The notes under the pieces are model-generated. The model was not told the DNA's origin. It was given only the letters and a program-made list of their open reading frames with translations, and made no database searches. From CALGFH01 sp036003705 (GTDB lineage: Bacteria; Actinomycetota; CALGFH01), in the NCBI GenBank assembly GCA_036003705.1, contig DASYSE010000093.1, forward strand, positions 1-56,099: a stretch of DNA of 56,099 bases, given 5' to 3'. Below are positions 48,887 to 56,099 of the stretch, one piece after another. Position numbers and translations under genes: made by a program. The first letter of the stretch is position 1; every line of letters starts with the position of its first letter.

Positions 48887-50032
48887 CTAGGCGCTTCGGT
48901 CGGTGACGTGGTCGGCGAGCGCCAGCAGGGCGTCCCGTGCCGTCTCGTCGATCCCGCCGGCGGCGGCCAGCGCGGCCTTGGCCTCGGCCAGCAGCTCACC
49001 GATGCGGGCTTCGGTGGCGGCCAGGGCCCCGCAGTCGGCGATCGTCCGGCGCAGCTCGGCAACCTCGTCCTCGGGCAGCTTGGCGTTGCCGAGCGCGCCC
49101 TCGAGCAGCTGCCGGCCGGCGCTTCCGGCCCGCCGCCTGGCCAGCATGACCAGGTAGGTCTCCTTGCCCTCGCGCAGGTCGTCGCCGGCCGGCTTGCCGG
49201 TCACCTCGGGGGCGCCGAACACCCCGAGGATGTCGTCGCGGAGCTGGAACGCCTCGCCCAACGGCAGCCCGTAGGCCGAGTAGGCCGCGGCCAGCTCGGT
49301 CTCGCCCCCGGCGATCGCGTGGCCCAGGTGCAGGGGCCGCTCGATGGTGTACTTGCCCGACTTGTAGGTGAGGACCCGGCGGACGGCGGCCTCGTCGGGC
49401 GCGCCCCGGCGGGCCTCGACCAGGTCCAGGTACTGGCCGCCCATCAGCTCCGAGCGCAGGCGGTTGAAGACCCGCAGGGCGGCGGCCAGCCGGTCGTCGG
49501 GCAGGCCGGCCTCGGCCAGGGCGACGTCGGCCCAGGTGAAGGCCAGGTCGCCCATGAGCACGGCCGCGCCCTCGCCGAAGGCGGCCGGGTCGCCCCGCCA
49601 GGAGCGGGCGCGGTGCAGCTCGGCGAAGCCGACGTGCATGGCCGGGCGGCCCCGCCTGACCTCCGAGCCGTCCATGATGTCGTCGTGGATGAGCGCGCAG
49701 ACGTGCAGCAGCTCCACCGAGCAGGCCGCCCGGATGGCCGCCTCGGCCTCCTGGCCGTCGGGGGCGCCGCCCGCGCCCCGGTAGCCCCAGTACACGAAGG
49801 CGGGACGCAGCCGCTTGCCGCTCTCGAGGGTGAATCTCGTCAGCGCGTCGCTGACCGGGCCGGCGTCCGCGCCGAGGAACCCGAGGGCCGACAGCTCCTG
49901 GTGGAGCAGGGCGGCCAGGGCCCGGTCGACCCGGGTGCGCACGGCCTCGGCGTCAAGGGGCGTTGCCAGGATGGGCTCGAGAGGGTCGGTCACCTGGCTC
50001 GGGCTCCCTCTGCTGCCGGTCATGGTCGTCAT
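48887..50032 (-). CDS. crtE: Geranylgeranyl/polyprenyl diphosphate synthase
   Basis: A 381-residue trans-prenyltransferase. The first Asp-rich motif ALIHDDIMDGSEVRRGRPA and second QLRDDILGVFG (with GKPAGDDLREGK) are intact, as are the SGKRLRP diphosphate site and YKSGKYTIERPLHLG. The context with CrtB and CrtI predicts a C20 product; chain length cannot be fixed by eye. It is the first gene of the five-gene minus-strand run ending with the unknown secreted protein. ATG 50032 is used; ATG 50023 is also possible. Confidence 0.9.
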   Translation of the reverse strand: MTTMTGSRGSPSQVTDPLEPILATPLDAEAVRTRVDRALAALLHQELSALGFLGADAGPVSDALTRFTLESGKRLRPAFVYWGYRGAGGAPDGQEAEAAIRAACSVELLHVCALIHDDIMDGSEVRRGRPAMHVGFAELHRARSWRGDPAAFGEGAAVLMGDLAFTWADVALAEAGLPDDRLAAALRVFNRLRSELMGGQYLDLVEARRGAPDEAAVRRVLTYKSGKYTIERPLHLGHAIAGGETELAAAYSAYGLPLGEAFQLRDDILGVFGAPEVTGKPAGDDLREGKETYLVMLARRRAGSAGRQLLEGALGNAKLPEDEVAELRRTIADCGALAATEARIGELLAEAKAALAAAGGIDETARDALLALADHVTDRSA

Positions 50033-50053
50033 GCGCTGTGCTTCGATGCGAGC

Positions 50054-50059
50054 ATCCTA
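50054..50059 (-). promoter_or_regulatory. -10 box (TAGGAT) of the carotenoid operon
   Basis: TAGGAT on the minus strand lies 21 bases before ATG 50032, in an 83-base gap divergent from dinB. No clear -35. Confidence 0.4.
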
Positions 50060-50103
50060 GTCGGATGCACCTTCCGCCGCCTCGGGCCGTCACGGTCGGC
50101 TTG

Positions 50104-50109
50104 TAGCCT
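50104..50109 (+). promoter_or_regulatory. -10 box (TAGCCT), leaderless dinB
   Basis: TAGCCT ends six bases before ATG 50116. No LexA-type palindrome was noticed nearby. Confidence 0.5.
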
Positions 50110-50115
50110 GAGGCG

Positions 50116-51471
50116 ATGACGATCCGGAGGGGTTCGGGGAAGCCCAGCGGGGCGCCTCGGAAGATCGGGCCGGTGCGGCCCAGCGGCGAGCTGGTCGCCG
50201 GGGGCCGGCCGCTCGGCCCGGGCGAGGTCGACGGGCTCGGGATCCTCCACGCCGACCTCGACGCCTTCTACGCCAGCGTCGAGGTGCTCAAGGATCCCGG
50301 CCTGCGGGGCCGGCCGCTGCTGGTCGGCGGGACCGGTGGTCGCGGGGTCGTCACCTCGGCCTCCTACGAGGCGAGGGCGTTCGGCTGCCGCAACGCCATG
50401 CCCATGGCCCGGGCCCGCCAGCTGTGCCCGCAGGCGGTCGCGGTCCCGCCCGACTTCGCCGCCTACCGCCGCTGCTCGGCCAGCGTCATGCGGGTCTTCC
50501 AGAGCGTCACCCCGCTGGTCGAGCCGCTCGCCCTCGACGAGGCGTTCCTGGACGTCCGCGGAGCCCGGTCGCTGTTCGGCGACGCGGTGGCCGTCGCCCG
50601 GCTGCTGCGGGCCCGGATCCGGGAGGAGGCCGGCCTGGTCCTGACCGTCGGCGTGGCCGGCAACAAGTTCCTGGCCAAGCTGGCCTCGACCCGCGGCAAG
50701 CCGGACGGCCTGCTGGTGGTCCCGCCCGGCCGGGCGCTGGAGTTCCTGCACCCCCTGCCCGTCGACGCCCTCTGGGGCGCCGGCCAGGCGACCATCGGGG
50801 TGCTGGCCCGCTACGGCCTGCGCACCGTCGGTGACGTCGCCACCACCCCGCTGGCCACCTTGGAGCGGGCGCTCGGCCCGGCCGCCGGGGCGCAGCTCCA
50901 CCAGCTGGCCTGGGCGCGTGACGACCGCGAGGTGGTGCCGTTCGAGGCGGCCAAGTCGGTCGGCTCCGAGGAGACCTTCGCCGCCGACATCGACGACCCG
51001 GCACGGCTGGCCCGCGAGGTGCTGCGCTGCTGCGTGCGGGTCGGCCGCCGGCTGCGTGAGGCCGGTCTGGCCGGCCGCACGGTCACCCTGAAGCTCCGCT
51101 ATGCCGACTTCCGCACCATCACCAGGGCCCGCACCCTGCCGGCTGCCACCGACACCGACACCGAGCTGCACGAGGTCGCCGGCGACCTGCTGGCCCGCCT
51201 CCAGCTCGGCCGGGCCCCGGTGCGGCTGGTCGGCGTCACCGTCAGCAACCTGCAACGGGCCGGGGCGCCGCTGCAGCTCCGGCTCGGACCGGAGCGTCCC
51301 GGCTGGGAGGCGGCGGTGCGGGCCGCCGACGCGGTCAGGGCCCGGTTCGGCGAGGAGGCGATCGACCTGGCCTCCCTCACCGGCGACCGCCCGGCCGAGG
51401 CCTACCAGGAAGCCCGCCAGACGCCCCGCCCCCGCCGCGACCCCCTCCTCCCCCCCGACGACGACCGCTGA
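50116..51471 (+). CDS. dinB: Y-family DNA polymerase IV
   Basis: A 451-residue translesion polymerase. ILHADLDAFYASVE and LALDEAFLDV give the metal carboxylates; GVVTSASYEARAFGCRNAMP is the finger region, LTVGVAGNKFLAKLAS the palm, and a helix-hairpin-helix thumb (LWGAGQATIGVLARYGLRTV) and little finger (SVGSEETFAADIDDPA onward) follow. The N-terminus has about 38 extra residues before the polymerase domain. The tail is Pro/Arg/Asp rich, and I see no obvious beta-clamp peptide there. It is divergent from the carotenoid operon. Confidence 0.94.
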   Translation: MTIRRGSGKPSGAPRKIGPVRPSGELVAGGRPLGPGEVDGLGILHADLDAFYASVEVLKDPGLRGRPLLVGGTGGRGVVTSASYEARAFGCRNAMPMARARQLCPQAVAVPPDFAAYRRCSASVMRVFQSVTPLVEPLALDEAFLDVRGARSLFGDAVAVARLLRARIREEAGLVLTVGVAGNKFLAKLASTRGKPDGLLVVPPGRALEFLHPLPVDALWGAGQATIGVLARYGLRTVGDVATTPLATLERALGPAAGAQLHQLAWARDDREVVPFEAAKSVGSEETFAADIDDPARLAREVLRCCVRVGRRLREAGLAGRTVTLKLRYADFRTITRARTLPAATDTDTELHEVAGDLLARLQLGRAPVRLVGVTVSNLQRAGAPLQLRLGPERPGWEAAVRAADAVRARFGEEAIDLASLTGDRPAEAYQEARQTPRPRRDPLLPPDDDR

Positions 51472-51481
51472 TCGCAGCCAC

Positions 51482-51686
51482 TGTCGTCGGCCGTGTCCCC
51501 GCCTCCGGTCACAAGAACGCTGGAGTTGCCGGCCGGGATTCACCGCTGTGTTGTCGGCCGCGTCCCCCGGCCTCCGGTCACATGAAAGCCCGAGTTGCCG
51601 GCCGGGATTCACCTCTCCGTGGTCGGCCGCGTCCTCGCCTCCGGTCACCGGAAAGCCCGAGTTGCCGGCTGGGCCTCACGTCTGTT
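51482..51686. repeat. Three tandem 67-69-base repeats
   Basis: The phrase GTCGGCCG recurs at 51486, 51553 and 51622, each followed by CCTCCGGTCAC, then GAGTTGCCGGC and a TTCACC- or CTCACG-type end. The second and third copies also share GAAAGCCCGAGTTGCCGG. They fill the 281-base gap after dinB up to the DUF3040 promoter; no coding frame spans them. They could be repeated transcript ends or structured RNA units. Confidence 0.75.
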
Positions 51687-51713
51687 GTTGAGGGGGTAGT
51701 GCCCGGGTACACT
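51685..51713 (+). promoter_or_regulatory. Promoter of the DUF3040 gene (TTGTTG-17-TACACT)
   Basis: TTGTTG at 51685-51690 and TACACT at 51708-51713 are 17 bases apart, the clearest two-box promoter in the window. A GGAGGA follows early in the transcript. Confidence 0.55.
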
Positions 51714-51752
51714 CGGAGGAACACCACCGTATGACCCTGGCCGGAGCCTCAC

Positions 51753-52181
51753 ATGCCGCTGTCGGAGCACGAGCAACGCATCCTGGCCGAGATCGAGCGG
51801 CGGTTGCTCGAAGAGGATCCCAAGTTCGCCCATCAGGTGGGCTCCTCGTTCCGTGCCCATCTGGCCCGCCGCCTCAAGCTGGCCGTGGTCGGGTTCATCC
51901 TCGGCCTGGTCGTGCTGGTTGCTGGGTTCGTCCAGAACGTCGCCGTCGGCGTCGCCGGCTTCGTCATCATGCTGGCCTCGGTGTTCGTGTTCGTGCGGAC
52001 GATGCGCCGCCGGGCCACGGTGGAACGCCCGGTCGATGGCGCCGCCGCCGCGGCCGCTGCGCCGCCGGCTGGCCCGCGCCGCACCGGCGCCCCCAAGGGC
52101 GGCCTCGATGCCTGGTGGGGGCGGATGACCGAACGCTGGCGCTCGCGATGGGAGGAGCGCGGCGGCCAGGGCCCTCCCTGA
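51753..52181 (+). CDS. DUF3040 small membrane protein
   Basis: A 142-residue protein typical of actinobacteria. The opening MPLSEHEQRILAEIERRLLE, a short Asp-Pro-Lys-Phe segment, then two helices (LAVVGFILGLVVLVAGFVQ and VGVAGFVIMLASVFVFVRTM) define the family. The tail is Ala/Pro and Trp/Arg rich. Family members often lie before mraZ and the cell-division cluster; here the neighbours are dinB and TgpA instead. Function unknown. Confidence 0.85.
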   Translation: MPLSEHEQRILAEIERRLLEEDPKFAHQVGSSFRAHLARRLKLAVVGFILGLVVLVAGFVQNVAVGVAGFVIMLASVFVFVRTMRRRATVERPVDGAAAAAAAPPAGPRRTGAPKGGLDAWWGRMTERWRSRWEERGGQGPP

Positions 52182-52327
52182 CCCGCCTGGGCCTCCGCAC
52201 CGACCGCGCCGGGGTGCTGCCCGACCGGCTCGAGCGCACCTGCGAGCTCTCGCGTGCGTGGCCCTGGCCCTCGATCGCCTGGCCCGAGTGCGCCCTGCTC
52301 CGCGACCTGTGGCGGCGGGCCAGCTAG
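52148..52327 (+). CDS. Possible 59-residue protein overlapping the DUF3040 end
   Basis: ATG 52148 (GTG 52115 also in frame) opens MGGARRPGPSLTRLGLRTD through to a Trp-rich end, stopping at TAG 52325-52327. Beyond the DUF3040 stop its third codon positions are nearly all G or C, as in real genes here. Its stop overlaps the TgpA stop in one CTAG, the same arrangement as at 44934-44937. No ribosome site is clear and no family is known. Confidence 0.35.
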   Translation: MGGARRPGPSLTRLGLRTDRAGVLPDRLERTCELSRAWPWPSIAWPECALLRDLWRRAS

Positions 52328-54609
52328 TGGCGGGCGAGCGGTCGGGGCGCGAACAGGCTGCGGGGGCTGACCGCGGCGACCAGCCGCCGGCGCCAGCCGA
52401 GCCGGCCGGACAGCCGGGCCCTGGCCGCCCTGGCCAGCCGCCTGGCCCGGTGGGCCTGGTCGCTTTCCGGCTCGGCGGCGGCGTACTCCGCCCGCTCGAA
52501 CAGCCCGGTCAGCTCGACCAGAGGGTCGGCGTCGCCCGCGAAGTCGTCGCGGAGCCGCCGCGCGTAGGCTGCCGGCGTCTCCGCGCGCCCGCGGCCGATG
52601 CCGGCGTCACGGGCCCAGCTGGTCACCTCGGTGTAGGACTCGGCAACGGCGTCGCGCGGCCGGTGCGCGGCCCGTCGCCTGGCCAGGCCGTTGCGGGCCC
52701 ACTTGACGCCGGGGACCAGTGCCACCAGCAGCAGGACGGCCAGCCCGGCCTGGACGACCGGGCGCCGCAGCCACCCGTTGCCCGACTGGCCGCCGGCGGC
52801 CGGGTCGTCGGCGGCGTTGGGCTCAGGCGCCCTCACCCGCTGCGGGGGAGGGGTCTGGGTCGTGCCGGGGTCGGCCGGCTGGCTGTCCTGGCCCGCCTCG
52901 CCGGCGGGCACTCGGCCGCTGGGGGTGGTGTAGACGGGCACCGGCACCGTGCCGTCGGCCCGCGGGGTCGGCTCGAACGCCACCCAGCCGGCCTTGGGGA
53001 ACCACAGCTCCGGCCAGGCGTGGGCGTCGTGGGTGGTGACCTGCACGTAGTCGTTGTCGACCACCTGGCCGGCGGTGAAGCCGACGGCCACCCGGGAGGG
53101 AACGCCGACCTGGCGGGCCATCATGGCCATGGCGATGGCGAACTGCTCGCAGTATCCCTCCCGCACTTCGGTCAGGAAGCGCCGCAGCTGGTTGCCACCG
53201 GCCGAGAGGGCGGGCACGTCCAGGTTGTAGCGGAAGTTTCCCCGCAGGTAGTCCTGGATGGCCAGGGCCTTCTTGAAGGGCGTGTCGGCGTGCTTCCCCT
53301 CGACCACCGTTTCGGCCTGCTGGCGGACGGCGGGGTCGAGGTTGCCGGTCTCCAGATACGGCTGGATCCCGAGATGGGTCCGGTAGTCGACCGGCCCGGC
53401 CAGGTCGGCCGCCTCGACCCGGGGGACCTGGGAGACGACCGTGTACGTGAAGCCCTTCCTGAGCCGCTGGTTGACGGTCAGGCTGGCGAAGGTCTGGTTG
53501 GCCAGCACCCGCCGGCCGGCGTCGACCTGGACCGGAGCGGTGACCGCCGGCAGCCAGAACGAGCCGAGCTCCTGGATCTCGATCGACTGGCTGACCTGGT
53601 CGACCGGCAGGTCAGGGTCCTGCTCCCCGGCGATCTGGCCCTGGAAGGGGGTAAGGCCGGACCGTGGATCTCGGGAGGGGGCGAAGTCGGTGCCGTCGAA
53701 GCGGTCGTAGACCATCAGCCGCCAGCGTTCGCGCCGGGTCGTTCTCGCCTTGAACATGGGGACGTCTTGCTGGCTGGTCAGGCGGGTTCGCAGCGAGATG
53801 AACGGGTTGAGGGCCACGCCGGTGTCGGGGCCTGCACCCTCTTTGAAGTCGAGCACCGGCTGCTGGCCGTAGCCCGGCAGCAGCCCGGGAATGGTGAGGG
53901 CCAGCAGCCCGGCGCCGAGGGCGAGCCAGCGTCCGGTCGAGGCGGCCGGGGTGAGCGGCAGCCGCCAGCCGGTACCCGGCCGGCTGCGCGGGCTCGACAC
54001 CCAACGACCCCAGGTGGCCAGCCGCGCCCTGCCCTCGAACAGCAGCAGCCCGGCGGCGCCGAGCAGGAACCAGGTGGTGTACCAGGCAGGGCTGGCCGCC
54101 TTGACCACGGCCGGGAAGACGAACAGGCCCAGCGCCGGGACCAGGGCCAGCAGCGGCTGGCGGGCCCGGAAGGCGAGCCCGTCGGCGGCGGTGGCCACCG
54201 CCCAGGCGCCGGCGCAGGTGAGCAGGACGAACTCGGCCGTCACCTGGACCGGTGCGGCCTGCTCGCTCACGGCGATCAGCGCCGTGGAGGCCGCCCTGGC
54301 CATCTCGCTCAGGGTCTCGCGTGTCGGGACGATCACCAGCAGGGTATGCGGGAACAGCAGGATCCCCGCCACCACCACGAAGCCGGCGGCCATGGCGGCC
54401 AGCGACAGCAGCTGGCCGACGCCGAGGCGCCGCAGCAGCGCGGCCAGCCCGAGGGCGGCCGCCATGGTCAGCCAGGTCGGCAGCAGCCACTTGTTGCCGA
54501 CGTAGAGCCGGCTGAGCGACAGGGACGCGCCGGCCAGCAGGCCGGCCAGCGCTAGGGCCTGTGCGTAGTCAGTGTTGCGCGCCCCAGGGGCGCTGTCAGT
54601 CGTCGCCAC
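52324..54609 (-). CDS. TgpA-type transglutaminase-like membrane protein (DUF3488)
   Basis: A 761-residue protein. Six or so N-terminal helices (residues about 10-250) precede an external transglutaminase-like domain with Cys in EVREGYCEQFAIAMAMMARQ, His in TTHDAHAWPELWF and Asp in FEPTPRADG. A further helix (VVQAGLAVLLLVALVPGVKW) and a cytoplasmic DUF4129-like tail follow. It is the usual partner of DUF58 and MoxR proteins; activity in bacteria is uncertain (protease or crosslinking). GTG 54609 lies 58 bases inside the DUF58 gene. Confidence 0.88.
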   Translation of the reverse strand: MATTDSAPGARNTDYAQALALAGLLAGASLSLSRLYVGNKWLLPTWLTMAAALGLAALLRRLGVGQLLSLAAMAAGFVVVAGILLFPHTLLVIVPTRETLSEMARAASTALIAVSEQAAPVQVTAEFVLLTCAGAWAVATAADGLAFRARQPLLALVPALGLFVFPAVVKAASPAWYTTWFLLGAAGLLLFEGRARLATWGRWVSSPRSRPGTGWRLPLTPAASTGRWLALGAGLLALTIPGLLPGYGQQPVLDFKEGAGPDTGVALNPFISLRTRLTSQQDVPMFKARTTRRERWRLMVYDRFDGTDFAPSRDPRSGLTPFQGQIAGEQDPDLPVDQVSQSIEIQELGSFWLPAVTAPVQVDAGRRVLANQTFASLTVNQRLRKGFTYTVVSQVPRVEAADLAGPVDYRTHLGIQPYLETGNLDPAVRQQAETVVEGKHADTPFKKALAIQDYLRGNFRYNLDVPALSAGGNQLRRFLTEVREGYCEQFAIAMAMMARQVGVPSRVAVGFTAGQVVDNDYVQVTTHDAHAWPELWFPKAGWVAFEPTPRADGTVPVPVYTTPSGRVPAGEAGQDSQPADPGTTQTPPPQRVRAPEPNAADDPAAGGQSGNGWLRRPVVQAGLAVLLLVALVPGVKWARNGLARRRAAHRPRDAVAESYTEVTSWARDAGIGRGRAETPAAYARRLRDDFAGDADPLVELTGLFERAEYAAAEPESDQAHRARRLARAARARLSGRLGWRRRLVAAVSPRSLFAPRPLARH

Positions 54610-55820
54610 GGGTCATCCAGTGGTTGGGTCCGGGAGAGCATCGCGGTCCGCCACCCTGCCCGGTCCAGCAGGGTGGCGATGCCGGCGGCCTGGGCGTCGG
54701 CGGCGGCCACCTCGCGGGCGGCCAGCCCCAGCCAGCTGTCGGTGCGGACCAGCAGGCCGAGGGCGCCGCCGAAGCCGAGCCGGCAGCGGGCCAGGGCGGC
54801 GGCCTCGTCCGAGGACGGCACGCCGAGCACGGCCACCAGCAGCCCCTCGCCGGCCGTCCTGGCCAGCCGGTTGGCCATCGGCACCAGCGACGGCGTCGAG
54901 GTCGGCTCGACGCTGGCCAGGAAGTCGAGCGCGGCGGTGGCCTGGTCGGCCACGCCGGCCGGCCTGACCTGTCCACCGTCGTCGGCCACCAGCGCCAGGT
55001 CGTAGCCGGAGCGGCCGAGCCGCATGGCGATCGAGGCCGCGGCCGAGACGGCCCGCTCGAACGAGGCCCGGCCGCCCTGGCCGCGGTGGGCGGTCAGGCG
55101 CAGGTCGATGGCGATCACGGCCCTGGCCTGCCAGGGGCGCTCCTCCTGGCGGATCATGAGCTGGCCGCGCTTGGCCGACGACCGCCAGTGGACCTTGCGC
55201 AGGTCGTCGCCGTCCCGGTACTCGCGGGTGGTGTAGAACTCGTCGCCCTGGTTGAACAGGTAGCGGACCTTGGTCGCGGCCGAGCTGGCCAGCTCCCCAC
55301 CAAGTCCGGGCGCGGTCAGGGGCTCGACCCGCGGGTGGACGATCACGTCGGAGGTGCCGGCCAGCTCCGAGGTGACCTGGGCCAGCCCGAACGGGTCGGC
55401 CAGGCGGACGGCCAGCGGGCCGATCGAGTAGCGGCCCCTTGCCGCGGCCCGCAGATCGTAGTGGAGCAGCTCCCGGTCGCCGCCGGGGATCCCGGGAACC
55501 ACGAAGCGGGCCCCAGGGCCGAGCTGGTAGGGCAGCCGGTCCTCGAGCAGCAGCACGCCCGTCTCCAGCCGGGTCGGGTTGTCGAGCCGGACGGTGACGG
55601 CGATCCGGTTGCCGACCGAGGTCCGCACCGGGCGCACCGAGCGGCTGGACGCCAGCCGGGAGTTGCCCCAGGTGACCACCAGCAGCGCCCCGACCGGAAG
55701 CGCGAGGGTGGCCACGGCGAGCATGTACAGCTCGGCCACGCCGGTCAGGCGGCCGGCGACGTACAGCGCACCTGCCGCCGCCGCGAAGCCGAGCGCCCGG
55801 GGGGTGAAGGCCTTCAGCAA
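54552..55820 (-). CDS. DUF58 (VWA-like) protein of the MoxR operon
   Basis: About 422 residues. Two N-terminal helices (ALGFAAAAGALYVAGRL, ELYMLAVATLALPVGALLVV) lead to the DUF58 core: PFGLAQV, the signature DDLRKVHWRSSAKRGQLMIRQ (shown across the motif centre) and VIAIDLR, with a VWA-like fold after it. It probably acts with the MoxR ATPase as a chaperone-like pair for envelope proteins. TTG 55820 gives the usual family N-terminus; GTG 55946, inside the tandem repeats, gives 42 more residues of repeat-encoded Arg/Pro sequence and is the alternative. Confidence 0.85.
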   Translation of the reverse strand: MLKAFTPRALGFAAAAGALYVAGRLTGVAELYMLAVATLALPVGALLVVTWGNSRLASSRSVRPVRTSVGNRIAVTVRLDNPTRLETGVLLLEDRLPYQLGPGARFVVPGIPGGDRELLHYDLRAAARGRYSIGPLAVRLADPFGLAQVTSELAGTSDVIVHPRVEPLTAPGLGGELASSAATKVRYLFNQGDEFYTTREYRDGDDLRKVHWRSSAKRGQLMIRQEERPWQARAVIAIDLRLTAHRGQGGRASFERAVSAAASIAMRLGRSGYDLALVADDGGQVRPAGVADQATAALDFLASVEPTSTPSLVPMANRLARTAGEGLLVAVLGVPSSDEAAALARCRLGFGGALGLLVRTDSWLGLAAREVAAADAQAAGIATLLDRAGWRTAMLSRTQPLDDPWRRLTAPLGRATLTTHRP

Positions 55821-55835
55821 CCCAGCTGCCCCCGG

Positions 55836-56030
55836 CCGCGGGTTGGGGCGGGGGCGTCGTCGCTGATCACGTCGAGCACCACCTAGGTCTGGCCTCGGGC
55901 CGCGGGTTGGGACGGGGGCGTCGTCGCTGATCACGTCGAGCACCACCTAGGTCTGGCCCCGGGCCGCGGGTTGGGACGGGGGCGTCGTCGCTGATCACGT
56001 CGAGCACCACCTAATTCTGGCCCCGGCCGC
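55836..56030. repeat. Three tandem 64-base repeats across the moxR-DUF58 junction
   Basis: Units begin near GGTTGG at 55841, 55905 and 55969, with period exactly 64 and only a few changes; the last diverges at its far end. On the minus strand each carries TAG followed at once by GTGGTG (GTG at 56010, 55946 and 55882). As 64 is not a multiple of three, each copy shifts frame; only GTG 55946 is in frame with DUF58. Confidence 0.88.
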
Positions 56031-56099
56031 GGATCGGGATGGGGACATAGTCGACGATGTCGGCGAGCACGTCGGCGGCGGTCCGGCCGATCATCTGGG
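56011..56099 (-). CDS. C-terminal end of a MoxR-type AAA ATPase (partial)
   Basis: The last 28 residues are visible before TAG at 56011-56013, including GRTAADVLADIVDYVPIP, which resembles the Val-Leu-X-X-Val-X-X-Val-Pro-Val-Pro tail of MoxR ATPases. The rest lies beyond the right edge. The position before DUF58 and TgpA genes on the same strand fits the standard operon. The final RGRGQN and the stop lie in the outermost tandem repeat. Confidence 0.7.
   Translation of the reverse strand, partial: QMIGRTAADVLADIVDYVPIPIRGRGQN

Noticed and set aside
55836..56030. A CRISPR array
   Set aside because: Units abut directly without spacers and carry stop/start codons; there are no cas genes. The same holds for the repeats at 51482 and 5380.

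Overview
The window is a piece of a very GC-rich chromosome (third codon positions almost always G or C) from an actinomycetote. Support comes from family content: a DUF3040 membrane protein, a PimB'-like mannosyltransferase, DUF4032, an ArsA/SRPBCC/Cys-motif triplet, a split CrtYc/CrtYd lycopene cyclase, a MoxR-DUF58-TgpA operon, many GTG/TTG starts, and TANNNT -10 boxes only 6-9 bases before start codons (probable leaderless mRNAs). I cannot assign a genus; a deep-branching or uncultured lineage is possible. No rRNA, tRNA, IS element or CRISPR array was seen.

Layout. 1-1621: end of an integrative element whose large serine recombinase runs off the left edge and which has split a host DEDDh-exonuclease/GIY-YIG gene. 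1.7-8.8 kb: housekeeping genes (fabD, zinc-ribbon and NYN proteins, two membrane metallopeptidases). 9.0-12.3 kb: a tightly coupled glycosyltransferase plus heptose-phosphate operon (hddA, gmhA, gmhB). 12.6-16.8 kb: an operon of a small repeat protein, a large class III cyclase/AAA/TPR signalling protein and a Crp/Fnr regulator. 16.9-23 kb: FAD oxidoreductase, then phosphoesterase, SRPBCC, ArsA ATPase, small Cys protein, ROK kinase and LLM flavoprotein. 23.3-27.5 kb: orphan sensor kinase, then a cyclic 2,3-diphosphoglycerate synthetase-like gene with a small partner. 27.5-30.8 kb: ornithine cyclodeaminase-type enzyme divergent from threonine aldolase and threonine dehydratase. 30.9-36 kb: CNNM-type transporter, HTTM membrane protein, a decayed amidohydrolase, a C45 acyltransferase with a possible M20 remnant. 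36-38 kb: PASTA Ser/Thr kinase. 38.6-50 kb: isoprenoid/carotenoid region (crtYc/crtYd, dxs, a GT2 transferase, crtB, crtI, prenyl synthase) interleaved with DUF4032, CDP-alcohol transferase and TetR genes. 50-56 kb: dinB, a tandem-repeat block, DUF3040, and TgpA-DUF58-MoxR.

The carotenoid genes form a nearly complete path: DXS feeds the MEP pathway, the prenyl synthase makes GGPP, CrtB makes phytoene, CrtI desaturates it and CrtYc/CrtYd cyclise lycopene. The heptose genes give three of the four steps to a nucleotide-activated heptose; no nucleotidyltransferase is in view. The most distinctive features are the integrase-split repair gene, the cyclase-receptor operon with its DAPRWE-repeat peptide, and several intergenic tandem repeats that alter start-codon context, notably the 64-bp repeats between moxR and the DUF58 gene.
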